DNA from: Haloquadratum sp. J07HQX50
GTDB taxonomy: Archaea > Halobacteriota > Halobacteria > Halobacteriales > Haloferacaceae
DNA length: 14,099 bases
Assembly: GCA_000416005.1 (NCBI GenBank)
Contig: KE356563.1
Coordinates: forward strand, 1,007,401-1,021,499
Direction: 5' to 3'
Below are positions 13,478-14,099 of the stretch, in pieces. Positions within the stretch are counted from its first letter, which is position 1. Each line of letters begins with the position of its first letter. The notes beneath the pieces were generated by a model. The model worked only from the letters and a program-made list of their open reading frames with translations. It was not told the DNA's origin and ran no database searches. Made by a program: the position numbers and the translations under genes.

Positions 13478-14099
13478 GAATCACGCCCTCATCCAGTACG
13501 GCAAGAGTCCGGCGATGAAAGTGGCAATCAAAGCGCTTACTGATCTAAATCTCACACTCGTCGAAAACGAGATGGACGCAGATGTAGCGATAGGGACCAG
13601 AACAGTCAGTGAATATCCGTCAGCTATTGATGAATGCAAACTACCGAGTGTTCTCATCGAGCGTGGAGGGGTAGGGGCACACTCCATTTCGGATGTAGAT
13701 GCTGCGGTCTCGGTCTTTCCAACATCGAGTGTTCAAAGTAGTGACCTGCGGGCGCGTGTTAGGGCGTCAGAGTCAGAGTCCGACACGAAGGAATCTAACA
13801 CGTCGGGTACGAGCACCAGCGTAGAGTATGTTGCTGGGGCAATTGCTGGACAGCGGTTGAGGGCCTTACTTGAGGACCCCAACTCAGAGAGCGTCGTTAT
13901 CGAAATCGCCCAGACAGCTATTCGACAGCCGCGGGTGATATTACCGATTCCTGATGGGCCACTAGGATTCGAGAAGGTCAGTTTCGAACATCGGTCAACT
14001 TCGCTTGATGGGACACTCACACGCGCCGAGCAAGCTGTCGATCCTCGAATTGGGATTATCTCACAGGTCGGTGAACGCGAGTCATATCCGGCTCCATAT
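13476..14099 (+). CDS. YcaO-family protein, N-terminal part (3' end outside window)
   Basis: An open frame from the ATG at 13476 to the window edge, 208 residues and still open. YcaO proteins use ATP to activate peptide backbone amides, forming azolines, thioamides or amidines. The visible part is the region before and at the start of the YcaO domain: an N-terminal alpha/beta region with VLIERGGVGAHSI (61-73), a Ser/Thr/Glu-rich hinge (about 96-114), EYVAGAIAGQRLRALL (115-130), and then SLDGTLTRAEQAVDPRIGIISQVGERESYPAPY, where the haloarchaeal YcaO domain begins. That last block matches my memory of haloarchaeal YcaO proteins; the ATP-binding residues are beyond the window. Only one cysteine is present, so the CxxC pairs I expect here appear to be missing. 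A strong GGAGGT supports the start. The substrate is unknown; tbsP is its upstream neighbour. Confidence 0.65.
   Translation, partial: MNHALIQYGKSPAMKVAIKALTDLNLTLVENEMDADVAIGTRTVSEYPSAIDECKLPSVLIERGGVGAHSISDVDAAVSVFPTSSVQSSDLRARVRASESESDTKESNTSGTSTSVEYVAGAIAGQRLRALLEDPNSESVVIEIAQTAIRQPRVILPIPDGPLGFEKVSFEHRSTSLDGTLTRAEQAVDPRIGIISQVGERESYPAPY

Noticed and set aside
1..14099. Mobile elements, CRISPR, tRNA/rRNA or a defence island
   Set aside because: I found no transposase motif, terminal repeats, regularly spaced repeats, tRNA-like cloverleaf or known defence protein. The content is mostly core and conserved haloarchaeal genes.

Overview
The window looks like chromosomal DNA of a haloarchaeon, most likely Haloquadratum or a close relative. 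Supporting signs are the acidic proteins, a Tat lipoprotein signal, haloarchaeal versions of FolD, serine hydroxymethyltransferase, SppA and a TbsP-type regulator, TATA-like boxes about 27 bases before start codons (leaderless transcripts), and base composition near 50% GC with long, apparently empty spacers. The high-GC haloarchaea are a poorer fit. The genus is an inference; no rRNA gene is present.

Layout. 1-354: the C-terminal ATPase end of a sensor histidine kinase (+). 558-764: a small zinc-ribbon protein (-). 1194-3416: a GH13 alpha-amylase-family enzyme (-). 3829-5362: a Tat-exported lipoprotein of four DUF4397 domains (-), broken by two single-base losses. 5874-7035: two unknown small proteins and a four-helix membrane protein (+). 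7087-9028: a DUF4350-type anchored protein overlapping the signal peptide peptidase SppA (-). 9141-10087: a HAD phosphatase translationally coupled to a cysteine-containing small protein (+). 10090-12336: folD and glyA (-). 12590-13423: a TbsP/DUF5821-type regulator (+). 13476-end: the N-terminal part of a YcaO-family protein (+), cut by the window edge.

How they work together. glyA and folD are the clear metabolic pair: GlyA makes 5,10-methylene-tetrahydrofolate from serine and FolD oxidises it to 10-formyl-tetrahydrofolate. SppA and the DUF4350 protein share an overlapping reading junction and both have one N-terminal membrane anchor, which suggests a joint role at the outer face of the membrane. 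TbsP and YcaO are co-directional with a 52-base gap.

I found no insertion sequence, CRISPR array, tRNA, rRNA or complete phage or defence module. The most interesting points are the doubly frameshifted DUF4397 gene, whose damage can be mapped against its own internal repeat; a possible start-codon hairpin in front of ycaO; a YcaO N-domain apparently lacking its cysteine pairs; and the uncharacterised sppA-DUF4350 pair.
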